From assembly GCA_964440935.1 (NCBI GenBank), contig CAYTTY010000010.1, forward strand, positions 1 to 64,000: a stretch of 64,000 nt of DNA, given 5' to 3'. Source of the stretch: WJJR01 sp964440935 (GTDB lineage: Bacteria; Zixibacteria; MSB-5A5; WJJR01). The position numbers were made by a program, and so were the translations under genes. Shown one piece after another: positions 47,814-56,881 of this stretch (within the stretch, counting starts at the first letter, position 1; each line of letters begins with the position of its first letter). The notes beneath the pieces are model-generated. The model saw only the letters and a program-made list of their open reading frames with translations, had not been told where the DNA came from and searched no databases.

Positions 47814-48968
47814 ATGGACACGCTCGCCATTACCGATATTCAGAATTTGCTTAGCGCCGGCGGAGCATCGCCGAAAGTATCGATCTATCTGCCGACATTT
47901 CGGTCCGGCAAAGAGGTCGAGCAGAATGCCATTCGTTTTCGGAATCTCCTGAGGCAGGCGGAATCCGGGTTGCGCGATGCGGGTGAATCGCAATCACGGA
48001 CTGACACGCTTTTGAAGACGGCCCGAGATATGTCCACCGATTCGATGGTGTGGAAGTATCAAAGCGACGGTTTGGCGGCGTTTATTTCCGACGACGGCAC
48101 ACAGACATTCCGGGTGCCCGAACACTTCCGTGAACTGGTCGTGGTCAGCGATCGCTTCCACATCAAGCCGCTGTTACCGTTGGTGACCAGCGATGGTTTG
48201 TTCTACGTGCTGGCATTAAGCAAAAACCATGTTCGTTTGTTACAGGGATCGCGACACAGCGTGAACGAAGTGCCGCTGCCGGACTCGCCGGGAAGCCTGG
48301 CCGAAGCGCTGCAATTCGATGATCCGGAAAAGCAGTTACAGTTTCATACCGGTACCCAGCCGCGCGGTGGGCGGCGCGATGCCGTATTTTTCGGATCAGG
48401 CAACAACGACCAAAACGTCAAAGACGAATTGCGCCGCTACTGTCAGCAGATCGACAAAGGCCTGAAATCAGCGATTCCCGATCCCAAAGCCCCACTCATC
48501 TTGGCAGGTGTTGAATACATTCATCCGATCTTTCGCGATGCGGTTTCGCATGCCAACGTTCTTGAGGACGGTCTGACCGGGAACCCCGATGATATGTCGG
48601 CGCAGGATTTGCATAGCGAGGCTTGGACGATCATCCGTCCGCGATTCGAACAGTCACGCGAGCGCACCATTGCACGGTTCCAGGAACTCGAAGGAAAAGG
48701 TCGGACCGGGTCCGATTTGAAAGAAATCGTTCCGGCGGCGCGCAACGGACGGGTGGAGGCGCTGTTCGTCCCCGTCGGTGTGCAACTATGGGGCCAGGTG
48801 GACGAAGAGGCCGGGTCGATCACGCTGCACAAAGAACACAAACCCGGTGACTTCGATCTGCTTGACTATGCGGCCACCCATACGTTGGCAGCGAAGGGAT
48901 CGGTGTATGCGGTCAGTCCGAACAACGTTCCGAACGGCAAGCACGCGGCGGCCGTGTATCGCTATTAA
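47814..48968 (+). CDS. baeRF7-like protein (bacterial archaeo-eukaryotic release-factor-domain family)
   Basis: 384 residues from the ATG at 47814, set by AAAGGGGGAAGT immediately upstream. Features of the family: an N-terminal domain starting VSIYLPTFRSGKEVEQNAIRF (given in part), a central region LALSKNHVRLLQG, and a C-terminal GRVEALFVPVGVQLWG with VYAVSPNNVP near the end. The baeRF families share the eRF1 domain-2/3 fold and are proposed ribosome-associated or hydrolytic factors; molecular function is unproven. It is convergent with the dockerin gene downstream, and their stop codons overlap. Confidence 0.78.
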   Translation: MDTLAITDIQNLLSAGGASPKVSIYLPTFRSGKEVEQNAIRFRNLLRQAESGLRDAGESQSRTDTLLKTARDMSTDSMVWKYQSDGLAAFISDDGTQTFRVPEHFRELVVVSDRFHIKPLLPLVTSDGLFYVLALSKNHVRLLQGSRHSVNEVPLPDSPGSLAEALQFDDPEKQLQFHTGTQPRGGRRDAVFFGSGNNDQNVKDELRRYCQQIDKGLKSAIPDPKAPLILAGVEYIHPIFRDAVSHANVLEDGLTGNPDDMSAQDLHSEAWTIIRPRFEQSRERTIARFQELEGKGRTGSDLKEIVPAARNGRVEALFVPVGVQLWGQVDEEAGSITLHKEHKPGDFDLLDYAATHTLAAKGSVYAVSPNNVPNGKHAAAVYRY

Positions 48969-49738
48969 CCATCCGTCCACGGGCAGTTGTCCGGATACGG
49001 TGAACAATCACACGGATTGCAGATGTCCCCGTTAAAGAAGGCAGCCCCGATCAATATATTCAAATCCACCGCATCGGGAATCGCATCGCAGTTGAGGTCA
49101 CCTCGGTTGATATGGGGACAACCCGAATCTTGAGGCGGCGCCGGCCCGTTGAAGAACAGGTAGTCGATCAAATAATTCAAGTCGAGCGCGTCCGGGACAT
49201 GCAACGGGTCGTCGTATACGTCCCCATGAAACTCACAGCAGCACACGACATCGATCAGCGTACTGCCGGAGACCGTATGCGGAATGTCATCGTTGTTCGA
49301 GTTCCGCAGGATGGACCGATCGATGGTTAATTCCGTCATCCCGATCGCAGGCGTCGTGGACAAGACAATGCCCACAAACGGAGACGGGCCGCTGAAATGC
49401 AAATGCAGCACGCCAACGTCAATGCGCATCGAGTCTGGTGAGTACAGTTCGTATGCCGCATAGACATTGTCTTCAATGTCCGGTGGGACGATGATGGTGT
49501 CCAATGAATCGACGAACGATGCGATGGTCTGATCAAACGTCAGCAGGAAACTGGCGGCCTCCACGCCGACAATTTGGTGATCGAAGTTGATCCAAATCGT
49601 ATCCAAAACGTGGCACTCATCGCCCAGCGTTGGAGGGTCGACTAATACCGTCTGCCCACTGGCAACACCGCAGGCCACGGCCAGCCACACCAGGCATGAC
49701 ATGAGCACCATAGATCTATGTAGATTGCGTTTACTCAC
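48965..49738 (-). CDS. secreted cohesin-like plus dockerin protein
   Basis: 257 residues from the GTG at 49738. GGAGAG lies eight bases upstream, the GTGA overlaps the stop of the preceding gene, and a signal peptide (MVLMSCLVWLAVACGVASG) follows; the ATG at 49816 lies inside the upstream gene. A cohesin-like beta-sandwich (about 30-175; F-L-L-T-F-D-Q-T-I-A-S-F) is followed by a dockerin-like pair (PDALDLN, PDAVDLN) ending F-F-N-G-D-I-C-N-P-C. Extracellular; carrying both module types it could link other proteins head to tail. Confidence 0.85.
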   Translation of the reverse strand: MSKRNLHRSMVLMSCLVWLAVACGVASGQTVLVDPPTLGDECHVLDTIWINFDHQIVGVEAASFLLTFDQTIASFVDSLDTIIVPPDIEDNVYAAYELYSPDSMRIDVGVLHLHFSGPSPFVGIVLSTTPAIGMTELTIDRSILRNSNNDDIPHTVSGSTLIDVVCCCEFHGDVYDDPLHVPDALDLNYLIDYLFFNGPAPPQDSGCPHINRGDLNCDAIPDAVDLNILIGAAFFNGDICNPCDCSPYPDNCPWTDG

Positions 49739-50538
49739 TGTGGTCTCTCCTTCCAGACGTCCTCGGCGTCTTCTGTGACAACGCGCGATGCTGCGGTGGC
49801 CCCTCGAAGCGCACACGGATCGACCGGCGGTGGCCCGTTAAAGAACAGCAGGCTGATGATCAAGTTCAAATCGACGGCATCTTCAACTCCATCGAAGTTA
49901 AGGTCTGCCCGCCGTGTCGGGCACGAGGGATCCTGAGGATTGGCCCCGTTGAAGAAAATCGTGTTGATAAGCAGGTTTAAATCAACCGCATCCCAGACAT
50001 CGTCGGCATTCAGGTCTGCCTGATAGGGGCAGTCGCAACACCCGTCTACGATGACTTCGCCATTGGACGCGGTAACGGATAGCGAGTCCAGATTGATGTC
50101 CTGGAGAATGAGATAGTCGAACTTAAGCGGAGACGAGCAGGGGGTGACACCGGTTGTGAACCGCAAGGTCGCCAGAACGCCCGGGCCCGTGGCGGCGCCA
50201 TCGGATGGTGACAGAATGCAATCGAAGACATCATAAATGCCGCTGGTGTCCTTCCAGAAGAAGAAGGTAGATCCCTCGGCGGGAAGCAACGGTCCTTCCA
50301 CGATGTCAATCAGTTGGATGTTATCACGGTCAAAGTCCAGGTGAAACCGGAAGCAGTGTATACCGGTGGTCAATACATCCACGGAAATGTCGATTTCGAA
50401 CGTGTCGGTGTCCGAGACGGTCACACTGGCCGGATCAAAATGAATGCTGTCGATGGCTCCGGCCGATGACGTTGCACCGACCATCAAGGCAATGACCATG
50501 CACCATCCTGCCGCGTGTCTCATTACAACTTTCATCAC
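49735..50538 (-). CDS. secreted cohesin-like plus dockerin protein
   Basis: 267 residues. The ATG follows GGAGACGTG. Signal peptide to about residue 28 (S-S-A-G-A). A cohesin-like domain (about 29-165) contains C-F-R-F-H-L-D-F-D-R-D-N-I and L-A-T-L-R-F-T-T-G. A dockerin-like pair (WDAVDLN, EDAVDLN) lies at about 170-240, then an unusual 25-residue tail. Translationally coupled to the downstream gene by a four-base overlap. It has the same module order as that neighbour, so the pair may be an old duplication. Confidence 0.87.
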   Translation of the reverse strand: MMKVVMRHAAGWCMVIALMVGATSSAGAIDSIHFDPASVTVSDTDTFEIDISVDVLTTGIHCFRFHLDFDRDNIQLIDIVEGPLLPAEGSTFFFWKDTSGIYDVFDCILSPSDGAATGPGVLATLRFTTGVTPCSSPLKFDYLILQDINLDSLSVTASNGEVIVDGCCDCPYQADLNADDVWDAVDLNLLINTIFFNGANPQDPSCPTRRADLNFDGVEDAVDLNLIISLLFFNGPPPVDPCALRGATAASRVVTEDAEDVWKERPQ

Positions 50539-50578
50539 GTCTCCAAAGTTAGTCGCACATCGTTTTGTCGACCACGGC

Positions 50579-50606
50579 CGGGCGCCGGCGTCTCGGCCGG
50601 CGCCCG
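50579..50606 (-). terminator. GC-rich hairpin after the 1745-residue scaffold-like gene's neighbour
   Basis: A perfect 11-base-pair stem (50579-50589 with 50596-50606), six-base loop, between the stop at 50640 and the next start at 50538. There is no T-run, so it may be a processing or attenuating hairpin. Confidence 0.45.
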
Positions 50607-50639
50607 TGTGGTTTACTACAGACCGCTGATCGTTCCGGC

Positions 50640-53600
50640 TTACTTCATCAGTATCATCTTCTTCGCCGCCGTATATTCACCCGCACTCATGCGTGTGAAG
50701 TACACACCGCTCGGCGCCGGACGACCGTTGTCGGTCAGGCCATCCCACTCAACCATGTGCACGCCCGGCTCCTGATGTCCCGAAACCAGTGTGCGGACCC
50801 GCTGCCCGTTGACGTTGTAGATGATAATCTCCACGTCGGAGGCCTCCGGCACTGTGTACCGGATCTGTGTGCCCGCATTGAACGGGTTCGGGAAGTTCTG
50901 GCCGAGAGAGTACGTCTGCGGCACTGTCCCCGCCACGATGGCAGTGCCCTGGCTGGTGGCATGGAGCTTGTCGTTGCGGTCATCGCGCAAATCAACCAAG
51001 CCGAAGTCCAGGTTGACCGGATCGAGTTGGTTGGCCTGGAAGGTCAATTGGGCGATCTCGCCCGATCCGGCGAACGTGGCACCCTCGCCAAGGACCGAGA
51101 TGCTGATGTCGACACCATCCGACATCTCCTCGGCGTGGAAGAAGATCGGCAGCTCCACGTCGTCCATGCCCGATGCCCGCTCCGCACTGACAAAGTCCAG
51201 GCGGGACTGGTCATAGGGCACTCTGAGGTGGATGCTCTTGACGTTGTCATTGTTGTTGCTCAGCACGACCGATACGGTGAAGCGTTCACCGATCTTCGTC
51301 GGCATCTGATTCATGCGCATGGCCACACCGGTGCCGGCCATCAATAGGTCACCAATGCCGTCGCCCGCTACCAGCGGTGCACGCTTGAACGTCGGGCTGA
51401 CAGCGTCGAAGTTAATCGAAAAGATCGAGAGATCCTCGAATTCCACCACATCATCCGTCGTTGGAATTCCCTTCGGACTGAAGGTTACCGTCGGGCCGAT
51501 ATCGAATTCGGCCTGATAACCGGCATCTCCATCCGACTTGTTGTACGTCGTTGACAGAATTGCGAGATCCTCGAAATAGACGCTGCCGTCGTAGTCGCCG
51601 AGACCGCCACCACCGGCAACATCACCGAGCCAGTACGACGTGGCGCGCGCGGTGTTCGATGGAGCCGACACATTGCCCGCTGCATCCACCGTGAATGCCG
51701 CGTAATGGTAGACATCACGGGTGGAATTGGATATGTCATCGGTGTCGGTCAACGTCTCCGCGGTGCCCGAGTAGACGAGATCATCGAACGTCGTATCACT
51801 CGGATACGGACCTTCGGCGGCGACGTCATCGTATTCCGGATAGCCGCTGCCTGTGCCGGACCAATCGGTTCGCATCACGACCGTGTGATCGAAATCACTA
51901 GTCGCATTGGCCCACGTCAGGTTGACTCTATTGTGTCCCGGTTCCGCCGTAAGGTCGGTTGGCGCCGGTGGTGCGGTGATATCCTTGGTGAAGCACCAGG
52001 TGAAACTGCACGAGTCGGCATTGCCGCGCGTGTTGTCGTCCATCACCTTGAATCGAATGCAATGTACCGCTTCGGTGAGTCCTGTCCAGTCAGCAGTCGG
52101 CAACGTCCAGTTGCTGGGACCGTAGGTCGTCCCGGACAGGCCGCTCGCCAGAGCAACCCAACCACCCGGCGTGCAACCGTCGATCTGGTAGTAGATCGCA
52201 TCAAGATCACAGTTGTCACTGGCATCGAGATTGATGACCGGTTCCACATTATAGTGGCCGCCATCTGCGGTGTTCACATTGAGAACCGGATCATCGCAAT
52301 CAACCGTCAGTGTGACCGGAGCCGCCAACGGTACCGGAATCGAGAAGGGCACGTTGGTGGCATCGCGCAGGTCAGCGATGGTCATTTCGATGGCGTCGGA
52401 CGGGCAGACATCCGCTGTGCTGACCATCTCAATGGTAAACAGCAGCTCAGGACCATCCTGATCACCCGTCAGAACCCCCAGCGATACTTCGATACTGTCG
52501 TAGCCGACCGCGTTATCGAACTCGTTGACGAACAGAGTGAAGTTCGCGTTGCCAGCAGTCGCACCGACATACTCAACATCCGCCGGATACTTCAACGTGA
52601 TGTTAGCGGCTTCCATGTCCTGGATACCGCTGCCCAGATTCACGTCGAATGTGAACGTCCCGGAACAGAGGTAGAGGATGTCGTCGGGTGTGATATCGAG
52701 GCCGCAATCGACGGTCGGGTAATTGTCGACCGCGCCGGCCGTACCGCCCACGACATAGTGCGTCGGATAGCCACTGTTCAATTCGAAATCGGTCCAGCAG
52801 TTACCAGTACCGGAACCGTCGTCCCATGTCCCACCGGACGTGTTGTCTTCGGCATTCTCCGTGGTATTGCTGAAGATGTTGCCGTAGAAGGTCATGCTGA
52901 TTCCCGGCGCGGAGCTGGTAACGACTCCGTATTCATTGCCGACGAATTCATTGCCATTGGTGGCGATAACAGTCGAAACATCCGAACCGTCATATCCAAT
53001 GGCCAAGCCCGATGTGCATCCGGAGATCTGATTGCCCTCGAGCAGTGCGGTTGTGCCCGGGCCGAAGTACGTGGAGACCAGCAGGCCCGCCGAGGTGGAG
53101 CCATCCGATGATGCCACACCGGTGCATCCGGTAATGACGTTGTTGTGTGCTGTCACGACCGCACCGGCACTGATGTCGGCGGCGTAGTCGAGCCAGTCAC
53201 CATCGCCCTTACCGGTATACGTGTTATTGCTGAATACGGAATTGTCCAAGCCAGCGCCGAAGAGCAAGGCGCCGATACGGCCCATACCCGCAAAATCACA
53301 GTTGGTAATACTGACATTGTCGGTGCCATCCGATCCAAAGGCAGCAATGCCCACGCCCGAATACGGGGACCCACTCACCTGGTAGGTGATGTTGTGGAAA
53401 TCGACATAGTCGAATGTCCCTGCACCCTTCATGCGGATGCCTTGATAGATCAGAAATCCCGTACCATCCAACTCGACGTCGCTCAAATTGAATGTTACCG
53501 GCTCATCGACGAGGAACCAGCCACGACCGTCGCCCGACGTTGTCGTATTGGCGGTCGGAACGATCTTGGTTGTAGTGTGACCGTCACCAATGATGGTGAT

Positions 53601-55877
53601 GTCCTTGTCGACATGAACCTGCGGCCCTTCGGCGAACGTACCGGGATCGACATAGATGGTGTCGCCCGGATCCGCCGCCGCCAGCGCCGCCATGATGCTG
53701 CCGGTGGTGTGCGGCACGTACCAGTTGGTTCCGCCCAGTTCCTCGACATAACGGCCATCGGTCAGATGACCCAGACCCGGATACGCGACCCGTGCCGCGG
53801 TCAAGGCATCGCTCAACGACGGGAAGAACAGGATGTAGTTGTTGCTGTTGTCCGAATTGCCGTGGACCGCATGGGAGAAGTCGGATGTCTGAATTGTGAC
53901 ATCCGCGCCGTCACCAATGTTGGTGCTGTAGGTGATTGGCTCCGGATTTCCGGGGTCGTTGTAGTTGCCCTCTTCGAAGTAAAGGGCGGCGGCTTCACCG
54001 AAGCTGTTAGTGCCGGTGAACACAATCCCGGAGGTTCCCAGCGGAGTGAACCGGCCATAGGTGAACACGCCGATACCACCCCAGGCGTTACCGGAGGTTG
54101 TGACGTTATTGTACGTGATACCGTTGGCATCGGTCGACTGCATGCCGTTGCCATCATTGTCACGGGATTCAACGTCCGTCACCGTTACATTGTTTGACCC
54201 CAGCATGTCAATGCCCGTGCGGTAGATATCATGCACCGTCACATCCTGGATGGTACAGCCGGTATTGCTGCCAATCTTGATGCCGTAGCGCGGCAAACTG
54301 TTGGCGGTGCTGGCCATCAACGTGAAGCTTTCGAGCGTAACGTTGTCGGCATCATTCGTCACATACAAACCGGCATTGTTGGTCGCCAATCCGGTCGGAT
54401 CGATGATGACCGTGTTCCGGTCAGCGCCCAGCAAATGCAGGTTATCGATGGCGATGGTGATCGCCTCGTAGTATGTGCCGGGTTCCACATTGACCGTGCT
54501 GCCGTTGACGGCGTCGATGCCTTCCTGGATGGTCGCGAACGCGTCGTAGCCCCACACGTAGTTGGTGCTGTTGGCTGCGTTGTAGACATCGACGTCCGCT
54601 TGGCTGGTGAAGTCATCGTCAACCAGCACATCGGTCAGAGTGTTATCAGTGAAGTAGAGACCCGCGGTGTTCTCGCCGCAGATTTCGGGATAGTGGTTGT
54701 TGGAGCTGTAGACCCAGCCGCCACTGGTTGCGTCTTGCGTGGCGCCTGTCCAATATCCCATACGGTTGATCACGGCCTGGTGCGTAGCCTGATCCAACAA
54801 TCCCAGTGTCAACATCGCATAGGCGGTGGCTTGCCAGTCTTCATCGCCGGCATTGCCGCCATAGGAACCGGTGACTGCTCCGCCTGATTGCTGGCTGTCA
54901 TACAACCGTTGAACGAGTCCCGCAATCTCGAACGTGTAGCTGTCGGATGCATCAAAGGCGGTGATCAGTCCGGTGATGCCCAGGGTATACCACCAGAAGT
55001 TCTTGTCCGTGTATGTCGGATCGAAGCCGGCGTCATCGACAACGTCGAAATACCCGGGATTGTCGTTGAACGAGTCCTCCCAAACAACGCTGGCGATGTC
55101 ATCGGCATCGGTATCATATCCATTGCCGGGGTAGTGAGCATCGAGCATGGCGGCTGCCTTGGCCCAGACACCGATATCCCAGGCAATGATACCGTTCTCG
55201 TACCCCTGTCCCGCACGCGCGTCACGGATATACAGCGCCCACCCGAGTGCGCTCCCGTGAGTGGCAATTCGCGCATCGTATTTCGCTCGCGCGGAGTCAG
55301 CGTAGGAAGTTCCGGATACTCCCGGCAGATCATTATAAAGCAACAGAAATACAACGTCGGCGCCGGCGCGGATACCGGAATCATCCCTCATGGAGTTCGC
55401 CGCATCGGTCAGCGCGGTGAAGTATCCGGCGTCACTGGTCTCGAGATAGGCATAGTAGAGGCCCATCGCCGTTGCGCCGTAGATGTTCTTCGGGCTGGCG
55501 GTGGTGGTGTGATGGAACGGGTTCGGTGGCGATGCCACCGCCCAATCCCAGCCACCGTCATCCGGATCGTCCGGTGTTTCATCGACACCATCGGTGCCGT
55601 TGCCGGCGTTGTCATCGGTGATGTCTGCCTGCATCGCTTGCAGGTAGTCGGCACCGGCAATCAGTGCCGCATCGAAGTCGACCGGATCACCGACACCCAA
55701 TGCCATTTGCGGCGTGGCCGTCGCATCCGGCGCCACTCCTGCTTGCAGTAACTGCGATTGAAGCTTCTGGTCTCCCGACCACGGCATGGCAGGACCAGCG
55801 ACCGCAGTGAGAGCAAAGATGCACGTACAACAGATCGCACAACCCACATACAACAACACATGTCGCATGCTTCTCAT
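50640..55877 (-). CDS. giant secreted scaffold-like protein: alpha-toroid, beta-helix, cohesins, T9SS sorting domain
   Basis: 1745 residues. AGGAGGAGG precedes the ATG; signal peptide to about residue 27. Residues about 60-430 look like an alpha/alpha-toroid of the terpenoid cyclase/prenyltransferase type (GLYYAYLETSDAGYFTAL, ENGIIAWDIGVWAKAAAML). Parallel beta-helix repeats follow (about 440-1060; for example GTYYEAITIAIDNLHLLGAD). A cohesin-like domain (about 1085-1195) and a fibronectin-like region (about 1305-1410) come next. A second cohesin-like domain (about 1525-1645; IHLRVPYDQSRLDFVS) precedes a Por-secretion type A sorting domain (NFPNPFN ... SGVYFTRM ... KKMILMK). It is therefore exported by T9SS and probably surface-attached. 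It may hold dockerin-bearing proteins (hypothesis). Confidence 0.87.
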   Translation of the reverse strand: MRSMRHVLLYVGCAICCTCIFALTAVAGPAMPWSGDQKLQSQLLQAGVAPDATATPQMALGVGDPVDFDAALIAGADYLQAMQADITDDNAGNGTDGVDETPDDPDDGGWDWAVASPPNPFHHTTTASPKNIYGATAMGLYYAYLETSDAGYFTALTDAANSMRDDSGIRAGADVVFLLLYNDLPGVSGTSYADSARAKYDARIATHGSALGWALYIRDARAGQGYENGIIAWDIGVWAKAAAMLDAHYPGNGYDTDADDIASVVWEDSFNDNPGYFDVVDDAGFDPTYTDKNFWWYTLGITGLITAFDASDSYTFEIAGLVQRLYDSQQSGGAVTGSYGGNAGDEDWQATAYAMLTLGLLDQATHQAVINRMGYWTGATQDATSGGWVYSSNNHYPEICGENTAGLYFTDNTLTDVLVDDDFTSQADVDVYNAANSTNYVWGYDAFATIQEGIDAVNGSTVNVEPGTYYEAITIAIDNLHLLGADRNTVIIDPTGLATNNAGLYVTNDADNVTLESFTLMASTANSLPRYGIKIGSNTGCTIQDVTVHDIYRTGIDMLGSNNVTVTDVESRDNDGNGMQSTDANGITYNNVTTSGNAWGGIGVFTYGRFTPLGTSGIVFTGTNSFGEAAALYFEEGNYNDPGNPEPITYSTNIGDGADVTIQTSDFSHAVHGNSDNSNNYILFFPSLSDALTAARVAYPGLGHLTDGRYVEELGGTNWYVPHTTGSIMAALAAADPGDTIYVDPGTFAEGPQVHVDKDITIIGDGHTTTKIVPTANTTTSGDGRGWFLVDEPVTFNLSDVELDGTGFLIYQGIRMKGAGTFDYVDFHNITYQVSGSPYSGVGIAAFGSDGTDNVSITNCDFAGMGRIGALLFGAGLDNSVFSNNTYTGKGDGDWLDYAADISAGAVVTAHNNVITGCTGVASSDGSTSAGLLVSTYFGPGTTALLEGNQISGCTSGLAIGYDGSDVSTVIATNGNEFVGNEYGVVTSSAPGISMTFYGNIFSNTTENAEDNTSGGTWDDGSGTGNCWTDFELNSGYPTHYVVGGTAGAVDNYPTVDCGLDITPDDILYLCSGTFTFDVNLGSGIQDMEAANITLKYPADVEYVGATAGNANFTLFVNEFDNAVGYDSIEVSLGVLTGDQDGPELLFTIEMVSTADVCPSDAIEMTIADLRDATNVPFSIPVPLAAPVTLTVDCDDPVLNVNTADGGHYNVEPVINLDASDNCDLDAIYYQIDGCTPGGWVALASGLSGTTYGPSNWTLPTADWTGLTEAVHCIRFKVMDDNTRGNADSCSFTWCFTKDITAPPAPTDLTAEPGHNRVNLTWANATSDFDHTVVMRTDWSGTGSGYPEYDDVAAEGPYPSDTTFDDLVYSGTAETLTDTDDISNSTRDVYHYAAFTVDAAGNVSAPSNTARATSYWLGDVAGGGGLGDYDGSVYFEDLAILSTTYNKSDGDAGYQAEFDIGPTVTFSPKGIPTTDDVVEFEDLSIFSINFDAVSPTFKRAPLVAGDGIGDLLMAGTGVAMRMNQMPTKIGERFTVSVVLSNNNDNVKSIHLRVPYDQSRLDFVSAERASGMDDVELPIFFHAEEMSDGVDISISVLGEGATFAGSGEIAQLTFQANQLDPVNLDFGLVDLRDDRNDKLHATSQGTAIVAGTVPQTYSLGQNFPNPFNAGTQIRYTVPEASDVEIIIYNVNGQRVRTLVSGHQEPGVHMVEWDGLTDNGRPAPSGVYFTRMSAGEYTAAKKMILMK

Positions 55878-56214
55878 AAACCGTCCTCCTCCTGCGTCGT
55901 GTGACGCAATGTGATGGCATGCAGTTGATGGTTAACGTCCCCGTGTGAGACGAGTTGTGCCCCTTCTGACACCGTCCTGGTAACACTCGCCTCAACGACT
56001 AATGTTCGTCACCTCCTTACTTGGCTGTTGGTTGTCGCACACTTAGCCGATGTGCTGGTGACATATGTGTGCTGGACTGCGATCTGACAATCGGCTAAAC
56101 TGATTAGTAGATCGATTTGAACTTTAGAACATCATCTGACTGGCTGAGCGATCTGACCGGATCGCCCCTGACTCATATTGAAATGTCTCCGCTGCATTGA
56201 ATCCGGGCAATTGG
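55878..56214. other. intergenic leader region of the 1745-residue gene
   Basis: 337 bases without a gene. A nine-base inverted repeat TTAGCCGAT (56043-56051 with complement 56089-56097) lies about 170-220 bases before the ATG. Its right arm reads, on the minus strand, TTAGCCGATTGTCAGATC, resembling the MITE-like end at 32171. Confidence 0.45.
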
Positions 56215-56268
56215 AAAAGAAAAAAGGAGGCGGCCGCCCCTGTGAGAGACCAATCAGGGGCTGCCGCC
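56215..56268 (-). terminator. strong intrinsic terminator of the candidate ncRNA
   Basis: A 13-base-pair stem with one mismatch (56229-56242 with 56255-56268), a 12-base loop, then a long T-rich tract (TTTTTTCTTTT on the minus strand) at 56215-56225. Confidence 0.88.
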
Positions 56269-56547
56269 GTGGCAAACGGGGTGGAGAGATCCCAGTTTGT
56301 AGGAGGTGTTGCGACAACGCTCGCTACGCGTGGTGAATCGGTATCAGTCATCCACTCCCAGTGTGGATGAGTGACTCGGAAGGCCCAATTCAAGGCTCTC
56401 GCCACCCTTGCTGTGCCGTGTGTGTTCGCAACATCGACTCGATGCACGAACCACGTCGCTCGCACAAGTTAGCGACCTGAGGTCTATGTCATGGCTCGAT
56501 CTCAGAAGTCAGCACTACCCTTCGAGCCAAACGAACAAATGCTTACG
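56215..56547 (-). ncRNA. candidate structured non-coding RNA (about 333 nt), family not recognised
   Basis: A complete RNA transcription unit on the minus strand: a near-consensus promoter (56554-56582), a body without a credible protein, and a strong terminator (56229-56268 plus T-run). Local hairpins read 5' to 3': TGGCTCGA/TCGAGCCA, GGTCGCT/AGCGAC, a two-step stem GTTCG-CATCG/CGATG-CGAAC, and TCATCCAC/GTGGATGA. It lacks the RNase P, tmRNA, SRP and obvious 6S signatures. The only frame across it (56124-56465) runs through the terminator and looks like translated RNA. Confidence 0.6.
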
Positions 56548-56553
56548 GCCAAA

Positions 56554-56582
56554 AGTCTAACAAGAAGTCATGGAGGCGTCAA
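56554..56582 (-). promoter_or_regulatory. sigma-70 type promoter of the candidate ncRNA
   Basis: Minus-strand TTGACG (56577-56582) and TAGACT (56554-56559) with an ideal 17-base spacer. A start site near 56547 would follow. Confidence 0.62.
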
Positions 56583-56881
56583 GTTAAATGTATGATACTA
56601 TTCGCAGATCGTGTAAATTTTGCACGCTATCGGACTGCTTAAGTCCGGTAGAGGAGGAGGAATATAGTCGGCAATTCGGGTGCCTATGACGTAAGCTCAA
56701 GTCAGCCAATGTGATTTAATAGGGCCATCAACGTTCCAGCGCACCAGTCGATTCTGATGAATTGCTACTTGTGGCTATCTAATGCAGATAATAGAACTCC
56801 CGGTTCATAAATGACGACCACCTCGTCCACTGCCACTGGGATCAGCCAAATCCTGCGACCAAGGATCAATCGTAGCATCCG
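56583..56881. other. intergenic region, no gene seen
   Basis: 299 AT-richer bases between the ncRNA promoter and the stop of the 456-residue gene. CAGCCAATGTG at 56703-56713 recurs at 63949-63959. Nothing else was identified. Confidence 0.4.

Noticed and set aside
51705..54197. Plus-strand frames of 468 and 350 codons opposite the 1745-residue gene
   Set aside because: The minus-strand frame has a signal peptide, recognisable domains and a sorting tail. The opposite frames have no family features and arise from codon bias.
56124..56465. 113-codon minus-strand frame
   Set aside because: It reads through the terminator stem and T-run (F-F-L-F) and has no similarity to a protein family. It is better explained as part of an RNA gene.
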